From an uncultured Nocardioides sp. (lineage in GTDB: Bacteria; Actinomycetota; Actinomycetes; Propionibacteriales; Nocardioidaceae), in assembly GCF_947488515.1 (NCBI RefSeq), contig NZ_CANKZF010000001.1:558001-622000 (forward strand): a stretch of 64,000 nt of DNA, in the 5' to 3' direction. How positions within the stretch are numbered: the first letter of the stretch is position 1; each line of letters starts with the position of its first letter. Shown piece by piece: positions 62,688 to 64,000 of the stretch. A model generated the notes under the pieces. That model made no database searches, was not told the origin of the DNA, and saw nothing but the letters and a program-made list of their open reading frames with translations. The position numbers were made by a program, and so were the translations under genes.

Positions 62688-63040
62688 CGGCACATCGCAC
62701 GCCAGCACGGCGTCCGACTGCGATCTGCCGCCACCCTTCCGGCCGACCCCCGGATGGTGGCGGCACATCGCACGCCAGCACGGCGTACGACTGCGATCTG
62801 CTGCCACCCTTCCGGCCGACCTCCCGATGGTGGCGGCACATCGCACGCCAGCACGGCGTCCGACTGCGATCTGCCGCCACCCTTCCGGCCGACCTCCCGA
62901 TGGTGGCGGCACATCGCACGCCAGCACGGCGTCCGACTGCGATCTGCCGCCACCCTTCCGGCCAACCCCCGGATGGTGGCGGCACATCGCACGCCAGCAC
63001 GGCGTCCTGCTGCAACCTGCCGCCACCTTCCGGCCCGCAA
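62688..63040. repeat. Array of five 73-bp hairpin-forming tandem repeats
   Basis: Units begin at 62688, 62761, 62834, 62907 and 62980, exactly 73 bp apart. Each contains GGTGGCGGCACATCGCA and, 19 bases later, TGCGATCTGCCGCCACC, whose complement differs at one position only. Between them lies CGCC-AGCAC-GGCG. So each unit can form a long stem-loop. About 20 bases (CTTCCGGCCGACCTCCCGAT) separate hairpins. The first and last units are the most worn. No unit length is a multiple of three, and no conserved coding frame exists. Fills the whole ~400-bp gap between the two genes. Confidence 0.9.
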
Positions 63041-63062
63041 TGATCTCGGGCAGGGTGGGCGC

Positions 63063-63644
63063 ATGGCAGACCTCGTGGACCTCGGACCCGCAGGTGAGCG
63101 GCTGGCCGCCGTCGCCGCCAACGTCACCGACGACCAGCTCGACGGACCGACCCCCTGCGAGGGGCGTACGGTCGGGCAGCTCGTCCAGCACCTCGTGGGA
63201 CTGACGCTCGCCTTCAGGGCCGCAGCGGACAAGGACTTCGGTCCCCTCACCGACACCAGTCCCGACGAGGCCGGGTGGCCCGAGGTCCAGCCGGGCTGGC
63301 GCGAAGCCCTCGCCGAGCAGGTCCCGGCGTTGGTCGCGGCCTGGCGCGACCCGGCGGCGTGGGAGGGCATGACCCGCGCCGGTGGCGTCGACCTCCCGGG
63401 CCAGGTGGGCGGGCTGGTCGCGCTCGACGAGGTCGTCCTGCACGGCTGGGACCTGGCGCGGGCCACCGGCCAGCCCTACGACTGCGACGACGCGACCGCC
63501 GGTGCGTGCATGGCGTTCGTCGGGGGCTTCGACGAGGGCGGCACCCCGGGCCTGTTCGGTCCCTCCGTGCCGGTCGCTCCCGGTGCGTCGGCCTTCGAGC
63601 AGGTGCTCGCCCGCTCGGGCCGCGACCCGGGCTGGTCCGCCTGA
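63063..63644 (+). CDS. TIGR03086 / maleylpyruvate isomerase-like metal-binding protein
   Basis: A 193-aa protein of the TIGR03086 (DinB-like/MDMPI N-terminal) family: LAAVAANVTDDQLDGPTPCEGRTVGQLVQHLVGL and a late LDEVVLHGWDLARATGQP, the metal-binding helix with His. Family members may be mycothiol-dependent isomerases or transferases. ATG at 63063. The hairpin array ends just before it, so it may be in the control region of this gene. Confidence 0.82.
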   Translation: MADLVDLGPAGERLAAVAANVTDDQLDGPTPCEGRTVGQLVQHLVGLTLAFRAAADKDFGPLTDTSPDEAGWPEVQPGWREALAEQVPALVAAWRDPAAWEGMTRAGGVDLPGQVGGLVALDEVVLHGWDLARATGQPYDCDDATAGACMAFVGGFDEGGTPGLFGPSVPVAPGASAFEQVLARSGRDPGWSA

Positions 63645-63713
63645 GCCGGTCGCGGGTCCAGACCGCTCCGCCGTCGCGATGACGCCGGGGCTGACCGGTG
63701 GGACGATGCGGCC

Positions 63714-64000
63714 ATGGAGGCGCCCCCGCGCGCACTCGACCTGTTGCCCAAGGTCGACCTGCACTGCCACCTCGAAGGCACCATGCGGCCGACGACCGTG
63801 GTCGAGCTGGCCCGCAAGAACGGTGTCCCCCTCCCCACCGAGGACCCCGCCGAGCTCTACGCGTACTCCTCGCTCGACGAGTTCCTGGCGGTCTTCTGGC
63901 TCGTCCAGTCCACCCTGGCGGACCGCGACGACTGGGCGCGCCTGGCCTACGAGGCGGTGACCGACAGCGCCCGGCACGGCGTCGTCCACCAGGAGTGCTT
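63714..64000 (+). CDS. Adenosine deaminase family protein (partial)
   Basis: The first 95 codons are present. PKVDLHCHLEGTMRPTTVVELARKNGV contains the metal-binding HxH (HCH) of adenosine and AMP deaminases, and later ELYAYSSLDEFLAVFWLVQSTL fits the family. It would convert adenosine to inosine. ATG at 63714. The end lies past the right edge, so the rest of the active site was not seen. Confidence 0.87.
   Translation, partial: MEAPPRALDLLPKVDLHCHLEGTMRPTTVVELARKNGVPLPTEDPAELYAYSSLDEFLAVFWLVQSTLADRDDWARLAYEAVTDSARHGVVHQEC

Noticed and set aside
62688..63040. CRISPR array
   Set aside because: The repeated 73-bp units are contiguous and there are no unique spacers or cas genes.
62061..63989. 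Long minus-strand ORF through the 73-bp repeats and the flanking genes
   Set aside because: Open only because the repeat lacks stops. The repeat length of 73 shifts the frame in each unit, so no repeated peptide is conserved.

Overview
The window is a stretch of chromosome from a very high-G+C actinomycete, most likely a member of the Nocardioidaceae (Nocardioides-like). This placement is an inference. It rests on the G+C-rich codon use, a long-tailed HU and a long-tailed S16, a CofC/FbiD enzyme for coenzyme F420, actinobacterial DUF2469 and DUF3515 genes, many leaderless genes with a TAnnnT box about 7 nt before the start codon, and the classic actinobacterial gene order. I see no prophage, insertion sequence, CRISPR array, tRNA or rRNA.

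Layout: 1-6.5 kb is a minus-strand block for translation and secretion (yifB/comM, yraN, DUF2469, rnhB, lepB, rplS, a trmD fused to an acetyltransferase, rimM, khpA, rpsP). 6.7-11.5 kb is accessory: an ECF sigma factor with a membrane/lipoprotein partner, a GNAT enzyme, a VanW protein, a small secreted protein and an amidohydrolase. 11.7-19.4 kb is one giant secreted multidomain protein (2562 aa). 19.4-25.5 kb holds a NYN protein, ffh and the nitrogen-sensing set glnD-glnB-amt. 25.7-29.6 kb carries two overlapping glycosyltransferase genes. 29.7-36.1 kb has ftsY, a methyltransferase, a small membrane protein, a thioesterase and smc.

36.3-42.6 kb is metabolic and accessory: a secreted protein, a GNAT, a class V aminotransferase, a GlcD-type FAD oxidase, a second methyltransferase, an MFS transporter and a small coiled-coil protein. 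42.6-53.9 kb is housekeeping: mutM, rnc, rpmF, yceD, coaD, rsmD, recG, a DhaL/YloV protein, rpmB on the opposite strand, thiL, an Lrp-type sensor domain, a DUF3515 lipoprotein and ddl. 53.9-59.7 kb has a Cys/Met-type PLP enzyme, a second sigma/membrane pair, gpsA, plsC, cofC and hup. 59.8-64 kb holds leuCD with its divergent IclR regulator, then an array of five 73-bp hairpin-bearing tandem repeats, a TIGR03086-type protein and the start of an adenosine deaminase.

The genes form short overlapping operons (ATGA or TGATG junctions): yraN-yifB; lepB-rnhB-DUF2469; rimM-trmD; rpsP-khpA; ffh-NYN; amt-glnB; yceD-rpmF-rnc-mutM; recG-rsmD; plsC-gpsA; leuC-leuD. The items most worth a second look are the 73-bp hairpin array (62688-63040), the exactly periodic 1122-bp module inside the giant secreted gene, the TrmD-GNAT fusion, the sigma-linked gene with an internal lipoprotein start, the missing standard start codon of rnc, and the two-enzyme glycosyltransferase locus.
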